The notes below the pieces were generated by a model. It ran no database searches, had not been told where the DNA came from, and worked only from the letters and a program-made list of their open reading frames with translations. From Undaria pinnatifida (taxonomy: Eukaryota; Sar; Phaeophyceae; Laminariales; Alariaceae), in NCBI GenBank assembly GCA_012845835.1, contig JABAKD010000007.1:10870665-10934664 (forward strand): 64,000 bases of DNA, in the 5' to 3' direction. Shown in pieces: positions 1-9,140 of this stretch (within the stretch, counting starts at the first letter, position 1; the number at the start of each line of letters is the position of its first letter). The position numbers and the translations under genes were made by a program.

Positions 1-109
1 ATAGCCTGAAGACAAAGAGTCAAACCTCATAACCTCAAAAATATGAAGAACTATCGAGGAGCGGTGGCGGCTTGAAAGTCAAATGACCACGGCCGCGCCT
101 GGAGCTTTG

Positions 110-1350
110 TCTACGTTACGTTGGATTCCCCGAGGAAACGCACTGATGTGAACTTGCAGGCACCAAGAGCCTCGTACGGCACCCGTCGAAGTAGTGTAGA
201 GCGCCGGCGGAAGAGAAATTTTAATCGGTCACGGGTCGTTAAGAAAACGGACCAGGTATACCTTGTCCTCGATAGTGCTAGCGCTGATTTTTCCAAGCCA
301 CCATAACCCATGGTCTCTCTTGTACCAAAAGTGGGCTCCCTTAAGAAGCACTGTGTCGTGGTAGCGACGAGGCCAATCGGCGCGTGGAACACGGGCGTAG
401 CCCGACGCTAGGAAACGTTCCCCGTCGTTGCGGGAGAGCTCGCGCTGTGCCGCCCCGATCCGCACTCGGCAGTAGAGGAGGTTGGTTTGGCGGTGCTCGT
501 CCGGGGTTCCGGCCCAATGACGCAAGATGTGGGAGCGGGACAGATGGAGGTCCATTTCCCGCTCCCAGGAGGGTTCGGAGAGTCCCGCCCAATGCGTCTT
601 GTATAACACCGCGATGACGCCACCTCACCGCCATACGGAGTAATGACCGGTGATCTGCTCCACCTCCAACCGTTGGAGGGGAGTTGAAACGTCGTCTTGA
701 GTGACGTGGTACGGTGGGAACTTCTTGGAAAAGTTGTTGAGCATGTACTGGGTCAGCCCCGCCGGTAGGTATTTGGGCATATCCCCGCTGTCGTGGGGGT
801 TGGCGCAGGGATTGCAGCGCTCGATGGCCACACGCCGACGAGCGTCCGAACCGGGCAGGTCGGAAGAGAGATCCAAATAGAGAAGGTTGCCCCCGAGCGG
901 CGAACCGTCCGGGGTCTCGGCCGCGGAGCAGAGGCCGACTGCCAGGATCTTGTACGGGCCCGTCCAGGTTAGCGCGAGTTTGGCCTTGAGTACCTCGGCG
1001 TCGGTGTTCGCCTTCACACTCTGGCGGATGGAAGAGGCATATTTGTACACCCATGCCATATCACCCGTAGCGAAGTTGAGTGGTGGATGCAGCGCGTCGA
1101 CGGGGGCGGAGTTTCTGCGGTAAACATGAGAAACGGTGAGCGTGCGTGGTGTGCGCGGACAACGCCGTTCGCGCGCTTTTGCCGGTCGGTGGCCAACTCG
1201 CAATAAGCCAGGTGGTGGCGAGCTAGACTCTGGTGTCCCACGATGTCAGTGCGGTCGAAAACCGTCAGGGGGAGCCGTGGGAGTCTGCCCATGTTGATCT
1301 TGTTGGGTGCCAGACCCGTCACCGCGCTGACTAAATTGTTGTAAGCGTCG
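110..1350 (-). pseudogene. Integrase C-terminal region of element A
   Basis: This is the end of the pol polyprotein, in several frames. A proline/leucine-rich stretch at about 1000-830 reads GPYKILAVGLCSAAETPDG and then YLDLSSDLPG, a small beta-barrel-like segment common after gypsy integrase cores. The region near 620-300 reads THWAGLSEPSWEREMDLHL and FWYKRDHGLWWLGKISAS, resembling the tandem chromo/Tudor-like C-terminal domains of such polyproteins. At least three frame changes (near 1110, 630 and 250) break it. It ends in a frame reading RGIQRNVDK near 130. In a working element this part would help bind chromatin or DNA ends. No intact start or stop remains. Confidence 0.75.
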
Positions 1351-1760
1351 TGGGGCAGATGCAAGTCCCAATCGTCTTGTCGCTCGTTGACGACCATAGC
1401 CAGCATTTAGGCCATAGCGTGGTTTACCCGTTCAACGCCTCCGTTACAGGTGGGATGATAGGAACTTGTAGCAAGCTTGTGCACACCCAACAGCTGACAT
1501 ACAGCTTGTGAAAGCTTGGAGCAGAACTGCAGTCTGTTGTCCGAGAGTATGGTGCGCGGGCACCCCCCAAGCGGATGTATTGGTTCACCAGGATATTGGC
1601 TGTACCCTCCGCGGTGAACTCAGCGGCGATGACGGGGAACATGTCGGCCCGACTACTAAAGCGATCGATGAACAGCAGGATGTAGATATTGCCTCGTGGT
1701 GTGACCGGAAGGGGCCGCAGTAGTCAACACTGATGGCGACACCTTGATCTTCGGGTAAAG
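1350..1760 (-). pseudogene. Integrase catalytic core (D,D-35-E) of element A
   Basis: All three acidic residues of a retroviral-type integrase can be located. The first Asp is in VAISVDYCGPF (codon near 1722), the second in ILSDNRLQFC (near 1540) and the Glu in CNGGVERVNH (near 1432). The spacing of about 36 residues between the second Asp and the Glu fits the D,D-35-E family, although frame changes near 1700 and 1560 and a stop near 1408 interrupt the frame. Downstream, NERQDDWDLHLPHDAYNN and GLAPNKINMGRLPRLPL match the usual segment after the catalytic Glu. The enzyme would insert element cDNA into the genome. It is inactive here. Confidence 0.88.
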
Positions 1761-1764
1761 GCAT

Positions 1765-2230
1765 TTAGATGATGGACCAGCACACAGTCAGCCGTGGGGT
1801 TTTCCGAGCTTGGCACTTCAAGCAGTGGCGAAGCCACCACCGGGTGCACACGTTCATGCCAATCCACCAATATAACCGCTCCAGCATGCGCAACGTGCGC
1901 GTGGTGCCAAGGTGACAAGAGGCCGTCGAGTGACAAGCTTGCATGATCCGAGGGCCCATGAGAAGGGGATCGTAGATGCGAACTGGCTCGTCGTTTAGCA
2001 AGCAAGCAGCTCGCCCCACAGAGTTGGGTTTGCAAGACCTTGTTTACGGCAGTGTCGGGTTACGGAGGAGTAGGACGATGTCGTCGTCGGTTGTATGCAG
2101 TCGAGCCTCACCTGCCAGCTCCTTGATGTCTATGAGGGATAACCGCTTGTAGGAGGGGTACCACGCAAAACGTCGGGCGGCAGGACCGATGGCCGGCCGA
2201 TAGAGACGTAACGCACCATGGCGTGGCACG
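1765..2230 (-). pseudogene. Integrase N-terminal zinc finger (HHCC) of element A
   Basis: An open frame reads ACHSTASCHLGTTRTLRMLE, then YWWIGM and RWWLRHCLKCQARK. This is the H-x-H ... C-x2-C zinc-binding N-terminal domain of gypsy integrases (integrase_zn/H2C2), with the typical YWW-x-GM signature. Just upstream on the same strand lies SLIDIKELAGEARLHTTDD, the usual lead-in to this domain, in another frame broken by a stop near 2044. The domain normally helps integrase multimerise on the cDNA ends. Confidence 0.88.
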
Positions 2231-2249
2231 TCGGCTCAGCGTGCTGCTC

Positions 2250-3240
2250 TCGCTTCCGTTCGGCGTGTGAAAACCGCGCGACGGAATCAGCGAACCGCAA
2301 TTTAGCAACGTCGCTGAGGGCGTCCGACCTTGTATGTGCAGTCGACGTGTCACCAGGAGAAGGTGTGAGCCGCCAGAGAGGAGTGCCCATATAGGCTCTG
2401 CGTGGTCGCGGTCGGACGGTAGTGGCATCGTGCGGACCGGCGAGTCGGCAAGAGCAGGGGCCGCGGCCGTGGGACTTTTGGCGGGGTTGTACCTCGTCTG
2501 GAAGATGGCCGAGGAGCCCCGCCGGGCCCGAATCCATAATCTACAGCGGAGGTGCATTATCCGTTGCTGTCGCTGTTCGTCGGTGCGTCGTCGACGGCGG
2601 AAGAGGTGGAGTGCCAAGAAAGGCGGAGACGGACACAGTCGAACCGGTGGTCGCGGCGGGGGCCGTCTCCTGTGTTGAACTCCGGGATAGTTAAGGCTGC
2701 TGTGCGATGGGTGACGCTGCAGCCAGGTCTTCTGCGGAGCCCGTGCCGCCCTCGATGGGTATAGCAAAAACAAGGCGAAAACGGTACCAGCGGCAGGCGA
2801 AATCGACCCGCGGCCGGTACAGCCTTCGGTAGTGGCGACGGAGGCAGAAAAACGAACGACGAATGTCCCCGCAGAAGCAGAAAGGCCGTCATTTCTTATA
2901 CGTGGCTCGTGTGTGCCAAAATCATGAAACGCGGTAAAGGTGACAAGGAGCCCACCCAAAACAGCATGTTCAGTGCGGAGCACGAGCCCACCCAAGACAG
3001 TGCTTTCGGCGAGGGGTTCGAGTCCACCGAAAGCCGTGCTTTCGATGTGGGGCACGAGCCCACCCAAAAGAGTGCTTTCGGCCAGGGGCGCGAGTCCACC
3101 CAAACCGACCCCTGGGATCGGCGAGGACGGAGCGCGAAGCCCGCAGGTCCGTAGGAGGTACATACTGCTATCTCCAACGGGGTTGGGGCTTGTTAACCCC
3201 ACGGGATTGAAGTTTGTCAAGCCACTGCGGTCGTACTCCG
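2250..3240 (-). pseudogene. Pol linker between RNase H and integrase with 12-residue repeats
   Basis: This long open stretch on the minus strand joins the RNase H end (FPEPATEYDRSG near 3240) to the integrase. It is rich in Pro, Ala, Ser and Thr. It contains four to five degenerate 12-residue repeats of the type STVLGGLxPxxE, encoded by a 36-bp DNA repeat at about 2945-3110. Low complexity between RNase H and integrase suggests a flexible spacer. It is open for 423 codons (3379-2108), the longest open frame in the window, but it matches no known fold I recognise, and frame changes occur near 2700 and 2230. It should not be annotated as a separate host gene. Confidence 0.6.
2945..3110. repeat. 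36-bp tandem repeat, about 4.5 copies
   Basis: Units begin gagcccacccaa or gagtccaccgaa and are 36 bp apart. Being a multiple of three, the array stays open on both strands: the minus strand gives the LGGL repeats of the pol linker, and the plus strand gives 12-residue EPTQ repeats. The plus-strand reading is treated as a shadow. Confidence 0.85.
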
Positions 3241-3640
3241 TAGCAGGCTCTGGAAAACGGGCCAGCAAAATCGGTGATGCCGTTGGCGCTGCCTTTGCGG
3301 TACTCGAGAGTGCAAACGAACGCAGGGATGAACTCAAGCTACCGCTGGCCTCGTGCCTTGAGGGGCCCCACTTTGCCAATGCTCTCCTGTGTCTTGTGGC
3401 CGGAGGATATGCGGAACTTTATTTCCAACAGTACCCTCGGAGGCGTTTGGGAGCCCAAACATGCTGCCGGTCCCCAAATCTAGAGGAGTCCAGTGCCTCT
3501 CCGAGTCGAGCGTTGCTCGACTGAGATACACGCGATTTTCATAGTGAACAAAACGTCGTCCAGCGTCACAGTACCCTCGACGAAACAGGGGCCGTATTCT
3601 GACAGCGCAAGGTCAGGACCGACGCCAGAAACTATCTCCA
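3240..3640 (-). pseudogene. RNase H domain remnant of element A
   Basis: Three minus-strand frames together give a recognisable gypsy RNase H. YLSRATLDSERHWTPLDL (near 3530) corresponds to the usual SR-x-L-x2-E-x-x-W segment. KFRISSGHKTQESIGKV (near 3410) corresponds to the DH-x2-L segment, with Asp replaced by Gly. LEFIPAFVCTLEYRKGSAN (near 3310) corresponds to the H/EYRPGK-N-x-AD segment. The missing Asp, stops and at least two frame changes mean the enzyme is dead. No YxDD reverse transcriptase motif was found upstream before the NADAR domain. Confidence 0.68.
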
Positions 3641-3799
3641 AACCTCCACGGCTTTTAATTGGCCAACGCGCCCGAGAGATATGTCGGAAACGCCGAAGGG
3701 GAAGCTTTGGGAGCGCTGGCCGATGTTGTCGGCCCGGCCGAGGCGCAGACGAGATCTCTCGGTTCTTGCATTCGCAGTACAGGTGCGGAACTGACTAGG

Positions 3800-4250
3800 G
3801 AAGGCCGGGTGCGCCGACCCGGTCTCATTGTCGCAAATACTTCGCGAACGGCAGAAAGTGCCTCACCGAGCTAGTTTTCCCTCTCTCCTGGCATGGATTG
3901 TTGGCCCTGGGACCATTCGCCCGGAGACCAATGCCCCACACTGGGTCCAGAGCTGGATTCAGGCAGAAGCTTGTTGTCAGAGCTTAAAATGTTATTTCTT
4001 TTATCTGGATTCTGCGTGGATTTGACGTAGGTGCCAGATAACGCGGCTTTTTGCTTCTCCCTGTCCCCAACACCGGAGTCAAAGTTGCGCACGCCTCGAG
4101 CGATGCGTTTGTGTGCGCTGGGACTAAGCAACGACATGATGAGCCCCACTGCTCGATGGTCTTGGAAAGCCTGTTTTTTTCGGCCATCATGTGCTTCTCC
4201 GCGCAAGAATATGGCACGTCGTCCACGGCAAACGACGAAGGGGACAACGG
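3800..4250 (-). pseudogene. NADAR (DUF1768/YbiA-like) domain inside element A
   Basis: Reading 4250 down to 3800, the order of motifs is that of the NADAR family: FAVDDVPYSCAEKHMMAEK (4240-4177, the family's AEK-x-MMA-x-KA signature), GVRNFDSG (4098-4074), a degenerate KFTQNP-like segment STQNPDK (near 4010), DPVWGIGLRANGPRANNP (near 3950-3900, the WGIG signature) and LGEALSAVREVF (3872-3837, the closing helix). Together these cover the usual ~150-residue domain. Frame changes near 4175, 3950 and 3890 break it. NADAR proteins act on ADP-ribose-linked substrates, and some remove ADP-ribose from guanine. The domain lies between gag-like and pol sequence, as in element B. Assignment rests on motif reading; a profile search was not run. 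Confidence 0.78.
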
Positions 4251-4289
4251 TGGAAATAGGATGGGGGCTGCCAGAATAACACCACTTTG

Positions 4290-4985
4290 TCTGTGGACTA
4301 TTCGGGAGAAAGGTCAAAAGCCGTGCTGGAATTTGGGCCAGCAATGTCCCCGTCCGGAAACACCAGGCCTCGGGAGCACGACGCGAATCCGAACCCGTGG
4401 TTTCTCGCCTCGAGTCTTTCTTCGCTCGTTGGCGGAAAAGCGCGATAATCCGAGAAGACTGCGCCTGAAAAACATCTGAAACCGACGGTGCCAGCCCGTC
4501 GGTAGCCTCGTTGGACATTTGTGGGTTTGCAACGTCCCCTCTTGGGAACACCAGCCTTCGGCTCTTTGGGCCTGTAGTGTCCCATTGCGGGAGCACCGGG
4601 CTTCGGGAGCAAGATGCAAGTTCGAACCCGGGGTTTTTCGCCTCGGGTCCTCCTCACTCGCTGGTGGAAACTCGTAAGAAGCCACCCTCGATGCACCCGA
4701 AAGAGCCCAACACCGTCGGTGCCAACCCGTCGGTAGCCTTGTCGGACGTTTGGTTCTGCAACGCCCGCCTGTGGAAACACCAGTCCTCGGCTCTATGGGC
4801 CTGCAGTGCCCCCCTCAGGAACACCAGACCTCGAGAGCACGACGCGAGTCCGAACCCATGACTTCTCGCGTTGTAGCACCTTCGCTCTTTGGCGTATAAT
4901 CGCAAGAAAACTGCTCTAACTGCGCCCGACGGGGCAGGGGCTCTGAGCTATTTTTGCTTGACGAGAGGCGTTATTTTTATTCAAA
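4290..4985. repeat. Three-copy ~230-bp tandem repeat in element A
   Basis: A marker within each unit, gagcacgacgcgaatccgaa and variants, appears near 4373, 4608 and 4835, so the period is 227-235 bp. Read on the minus strand, units contain RVVLPRPGV-like and VQRGYRRxGTVG-like peptides. Element B carries three units at the same relative place, so the array predates the split of the two copies. Confidence 0.85.
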
Positions 4986-4989
4986 TTTC

Positions 4990-6110
4990 CGGGAATAGCG
5001 TCCAACTGATCAGGCTGAAGGCCGTGGCGTCATCACTGGCTCGTCGCGCAATGTCGGATCTTTTTCCTGTGCCACTGGGGCAGACGTAGCCTGAAACAGG
5101 TGGGTTAGCGTGTTAAAAGACGAAGCAGGGTCCGTAGACTTTGTGGGAGTCTGGAGCGGGGCTCGGGCCAGTGGCAATAATGTTTTCCCCCGGGGAGGCT
5201 CTTTTCTGTTATGCTTCTTGGAGAAGATAGACGAGGTAGCAAATCTTGCCGACTCCTCCTTGATGAAAAAAATGACAGAGCACCATCTGTTATCGCGAGC
5301 AAACACCGGATCGAGCCTCGCAAAAGATCTCGGTGTTTTAGTGTTGGCCTTCCAAAACCTCAAACTCGACCGCCACCTTGTGGTCAGAAAACGCGTTTGA
5401 GGGTGTACCGCCCCACACACCTCAAACATACCTCCACCGCCTGGTCAGGGAGAGGGGGGGATGAACACGTTCGCGTAACATAGGCGACGCGCTGTCACCG
5501 CCGCTATATTTTCACGCGATGCGTGCCTGGGTATGAAGCACGCGAAGCGCAGGCTTCCGTGCCATGGTTGATGGGGGCGGCGTTTGGATGGCGTACCCCC
5601 GTTGCCGAGTTCATGCCGCGTTTGAGGTAAACGGCGCTGGAAGCGCGATTTTTGTCGCCGAATTCACACCATGACCGAGGGTAACGTCGCTGGAAGCGCG
5701 CGTTCTCGCCGTCAAAAAAAAAAAAATACCTGGCTGGACGAAACCACGCTCAAAGCGCGAGTTCCCGCCGCCGGTACTACGCCGTTAGAATTGTCCGCAC
5801 ACGGCGTGGGAGCCCGTGGGCGCTTGACAGAGGCAACCTGTGCTGCGTTACAGGACAGGCCAGCGACAGAACACGAGCATCTTCTGACACTAAAAGAGGT
5901 GCCCCCGACAAGTTGTCGACGGTGCCGTACCGCCGTCGAGCTGTCGATTGCCGGTACGGAATGTGCCAGGCTGGCGCGCGTGCAAATTTCCGCCCGGGTT
6001 ATGAGCGACTCCAAAGCGCGTACGAGGAGTAGAATCGTAGCCGTACGCAGAAGGAAGGGGGCAGCATCACCCACACTCGGACTCGTACGTGTGATCCAGT
6101 GTCTGAGAGC
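4990..6110 (-). pseudogene. Gag-like 5' region of element A
   Basis: This 1.1-kb stretch is colinear with element B 49,440-50,500 in opposite orientation. The minus-strand frame at 5429-5010 (139 codons) includes TPRSFARLDPVFARDNRW, ATSSIFSK and EKDPTLRDEPVMTPRPSA. The B counterpart reads TPRTFARLDPVPARDSS and an equivalent DPTLRDGPVMTPRP. A second conserved block near 5930-5720 reads SCNAAQVASVKRPRAPTP here and SCNAAPISSFKSPLAPTP in B. Conservation at protein level in this frame argues for coding on the minus strand, although a plus-strand frame (5671-6156) is also open in both. No CCHC knuckle or capsid motif was recognised; gag is inferred from position. Confidence 0.5.
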
Positions 6111-6149
6111 AAGAGAGTTGATCTATAAATTTACGAGATTTCAACACCA

Positions 6150-6690
6150 GGAGTAATCAAACAGTAGAACAGCGTAGATATCCGTCACAAAGGATTTCTA
6201 TCCCTCAGCTCTAATTTATTTCCAATCTCCCTAACTGTTGCGGGGAGTATAGTTCAATCCATCATATCGTTTTTTTTTGTGCTACTGTTGTACCCAACAG
6301 CAGCTGCCGCTTAACAGCAGCAAGCAGCCGAAAAAGGCATTGCGGCCGTCAAGCCATCACTGCCCCCACCACCACCTGGTGGTCCACCATCACCCCCATG
6401 GTCGGTACGGCGACCAATTCCGTCTTAAGAGCGGATTACGTGCGGGCAGTGCCGCGTAGTATCTATCTTGGTATGTGCCTGTTCTTGTCCATGCGCTGCG
6501 TCATACCGGCGACCGCCGCCGCCGTCGTCTTCTTCTAAAAAAGAAAGCTGGCATGGTCTGTCTCCGAAACAAAATATTTTAAGCCAAAGAGCATCGATCC
6601 CATCGGGGTTCTGAGATTTATCAAGATTAACCCTGGACTGACCACCTATCACCGAGGCAGACAGATGCGCGACGTGAAACCATACACCTC
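6150..6690. other. Unassigned stretch beside element A
   Basis: The plus strand has a short frame open from 6312 to 6426 with a proline-rich end (PSLPPPPPGGPPSPPW). Its upstream border cttaacag could be a splice acceptor, making it a possible terminal exon. Otherwise nothing was recognised. Confidence 0.25.
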
Positions 6691-6694
6691 TGTC

Positions 6695-6696
6695 GT

Positions 6697-6776
<80 letters not shown>

Positions 6777-7140
6777 GCTGTTGTTGTTGCTGTTGTCGTT
6801 GTTGTTGTTGTTCTTTTATTATCTCGCATTGTCAAGTCCGTGGTCGCAGGACAGGTTGCAGTCACTCTGGAGCTGAGAGGAATACCCCAGAGAAAAAACA
6901 CAAACAAGCGAAAAGTGGTGAACGCATTATATATCACAGCTGACGCAATTCATGCCTCCACCAGAAACATATAAAAGTGAAATCGGGAGTCAGCAGGTCT
7001 ATGCTGGTGCATACGTCTCACTACCCGTGCCTGGAAAAAACCCACTATACCGCTTGCCACCGAAGAAAGACTGCCACGTATATATTGCACATGGTACTTA
7101 TCACTAGGTATTTGCACCAATAGCGCAAGTCAATTGAGAA
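6695..7140 (-). repeat. (GTT)n-tailed repeat, copy 1
   Basis: A ~118-bp GTT microsatellite (6695-6812) is followed by ~300 bp that match 12,366-12,690, including tcactctggagctgag, gacgcaattcatgcctccac, accagaaacatata and taccgcttgccacc. Read on the minus strand, the unique part ends in an (AAC)n tail, like a short retroposed element with a simple-repeat tail. Long poly-Cys or poly-Thr open frames here are artefacts of the microsatellite. Confidence 0.7.
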
Positions 7141-7312
7141 CAAAACAAAGAAAAGAGCATATGATAATTTATAAAGGAAAATAAACAAAATACAAGAAAG
7201 CAAAAAAACGAAAAGGGAAAGGAAAGAAAAGAAAAGACAAGAAAATCAAGGAAAGACAAGACAATGAAGAGGAGGCAAGGAAAGGAAAAGAGAAGAAAAA
7301 AAGAGAAAAACT
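7140..7312. repeat. Purine-rich tract
   Basis: About 170 bp of A/G-rich plus strand with recurring gaaaa and aagaaa words. A shorter equivalent follows copy 2 of the (GTT)n repeat at 12,690-12,755, so it may belong to the same repeated unit. Confidence 0.5.
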
Positions 7313-7499
7313 GTCATACTAGCAGACACTAGGAACTGACTAAAGACGGCATTAGGCTCATCAAGTGCATCATCAATGGCATTGGGGAGAGCCAAGACCG
7401 AACGAAAAAAAAATATGTGTCAATGTATTTGTTCTTTCAAGAATACAAAAAAAGTAGAGCCCCGAGTACAACCGAGATCATGCCACTACATGCTCCCTC

Positions 7500-8115
7500 A
7501 AGCTACATCCATAAACGCATGCCTGCACAACGCGCCTACCCTGTGGGCACGATAATGAGCTGACCGAGACAACCATGTCCTCGAGGTACGTGCTCTCGCT
7601 AACAAACGCGAACCCTTTCATTGACGTAGACATATGGTCCACCTACTTCGAGCTGCACCCCCCCGGGTAAGCATCATCCCCGACGCAGTGACACTCGCTA
7701 CCGAACATCCGGATGGGCCTCGTGGCAATCGGGTTGAGTTTGACGCGGCGTCGACTCTCTGGTACGGTGCAAATCGGACCTGGAGGTGACAAGAACTGGT
7801 TGTGGTGACGTTTGAAGGCTCCGACTCGCATCTTGTGCCCGCACGTACGGCAGTGCTGGTTCCGCCGCTTAGCACCCGCCACCGAAGAAGCGCCTGACAC
7901 AGCGCCAAGCCCAGCACTGCTGTTGCCCCCGGCGGAGTTACCCTGCTCTGCTCCTCCATCCCCCGACCACCGTTTCCACCGGCTATCATGCCGCTTCGTC
8001 TCCATGATCTTGCGTCTCTTGTCGGCCTGGGATGGAGGTCCTGGCTTGCCCGCACCCGCTCGAGACCCAGGGTACGGTATGGGGATTCCCTTTTGGGGCT
8101 TGGATTTCAGTGGCT
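7500..8115 (-). pseudogene. Unknown protein fragment with a C-x2-C...H zinc-binding-like motif
   Basis: On the minus strand an open frame runs from about 8110 to a stop at 7643. It reads GIPIPYPGSRAGAGKPG, a basic Lys/Arg stretch, a Gly/Ser-rich region, then QHCRTCGHKMRVGAFKRHH and CTVPESRRRVKL, ending FGSECHCVGDDAYPGGC. The C-x2-C followed by His-His and further cysteines suggests a small zinc-binding domain, as in N-terminal parts of some DNA transposases, but no catalytic domain is present. Beyond the stop the same frame stays open to about 7510. It is bordered by a family-2 repeat at 8118. The family is not recognised, and it may be an exon or a transposon relic. Confidence 0.35.
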
Positions 8116-8117
8116 AG

Positions 8118-8360
8118 GGGTCACTAGCGCGAGTAATAAACCCCTTTGTTCTTTTGCGATCTTACGTTTTCTTCATTTTTTATTTTGACGAAATCAATCT
8201 GCAATGCAAAGGTAATCTAAATAAAGCTGCTCCAAAACAAGTGCCTAAACCATTTTCATCCGTGAGGTGCAGAGTCACTCGTGCGACTGGCTCAAACACA
8301 CCATTGAAAACGGGGGTACCCCCCCTACCGTAGCCTTGGTCTCGACCCTGCTTCCCTGCC
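8118..8360. mobile_element. Family-2 palindromic repeat, copy 1
   Basis: Begins ggtcactagcgcgagta, contains cagagtcactcgtgcgactgg, and ends gggggtaccccccctaccgtagccttggtc. The same three blocks recur in order near 35.6, 37.6, 39.3 and 63.1 kb. Confidence 0.65.
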
Positions 8361-8559
8361 GACCTTTCGACAGGGGCAGGAGGAGCGACCGCACGCTGAA
8401 TTCCATCCCGGGCGAATAGCAGCAGCGCCACAAATCCCGCCCTACGGCAGGCGTGGACAACATGTATTTGCCTAAATGGAGCCTTCTGATTGGCCTGTAC
8501 TATGGGTAGGCAGGTAAGACCTTGGGGGTCGAAACGCTTGTCAACGTGATTATCGCGGC

Positions 8560-8985
8560 CCAATCCATCAGGGACATGCCTGCTGTGGGGTCTGCGTGTC
8601 TGCCGTGTTGTCTGCTGTGTTTTCTACTTTTGTGCGTGCTGTATGTCCTGGTTCGACGGCCTTATGCTGTGGTGTTTGCGCTGCTGCTTCAAGTGTCGAA
8701 AATGGGTTTTTGGGTGTGTGGTTCTGGAGGCGGTTCGAGTAGTGCACGGTATTATTTGCAAGTGCGTCGTGCAAAGAAGGGTAGCCTTGGGTACAGGGTA
8801 GGTCGTCAGCGTTCTTTCGTACACGGTGTGGATTCTGAGAGACATCGCCCATATAGTTAGCTCTAGACTATGGTTGAGAGTTTCCTGCAGAAGTAGTAGT
8901 ATTTTACTGGGGTTGTTGTGGTGCCGAAAGATGGCACGTGTACTAAATACACAAGGTTTAGAGAACGACGAAATACGCGTTCTAG
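8560..8985. other. No recognised feature
   Basis: Weakly open frames on both strands, none with recognisable protein features; T/G-rich on the plus strand. Confidence 0.3.
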
Positions 8986-8987
8986 GG

Positions 8988-9140
8988 CGGTGGAGGTGCA
9001 CCACTTTGTTTCTGATGTCCCTAATTTTGAAAGCTTAAGACCTCTCCCACAAACGGATTTGGAGAAAAACGAAACAAGTACCGGATGAAAAATTCCATGG
9101 CCTTGGGCCTAACAAAAAAAACACACTGCATCTCCGGTCC
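8988..9140 (+). mobile_element. Family-1 inverted-repeat element, left part
   Basis: Matches the left half of the 246-bp family: ggtggaggtgcaccact, then gaaagcttaagacctctccca, gatttggagaaaaa and gatgaaaaattccatgg. The right terminal repeat is missing. Confidence 0.6.

Larger units (their letters stand above)
1..6150 (-). mobile_element. Element A: decayed Ty3/gypsy-type LTR retrotransposon carrying a NADAR domain
   Basis: Read on the minus strand, a gag-like region (about 6110-4990) is followed by a three-copy ~230-bp repeat (4985-4290), a NADAR domain (4250-3800), an RNase H remnant (3640-3240), a repetitive linker (3240-2250), an integrase (2230-1350) and a C-terminal region (1350-110). 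The order RNase H, then integrase, is Ty3/gypsy-like. No reverse transcriptase palm could be found between NADAR and RNase H, so this part appears deleted or too degraded to see. Frameshifts and stops occur throughout. The 3' end runs off the window at position 1. Positions 1-170 and 3800-6110 match element B near 50 kb on the opposite strand. The 5' LTR was not delimited; the border near 6.15 kb is a guess from where similarity to element B and coding signal end. Confidence 0.8.

Noticed and set aside
2909-3154. Plus-strand EPTQ repeat protein
   Set aside because: It is antisense to the pol linker and is explained by a 36-bp repeat that is open on both strands.
2108-3379. A 423-codon minus-strand frame as a host gene
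   Set aside because: Its upstream end carries the RNase H exit (PEPATEYDRSG) and it lies between RNase H and integrase, so it is retroelement linker plus frame-shifted sequence.
5671-6156. Plus-strand 161-codon frame as a gene, with an antisense counterpart at 49,442-49,849
   Set aside because: The frame is open in both elements, but the opposite strand is in gag position and shows equal or better protein conservation. Kept as an unresolved alternative only.
6425-6943. Long poly-Thr (minus) and poly-Cys (plus) open frames
   Set aside because: They are created by the GTT microsatellite, which has no stop codons in these frames.
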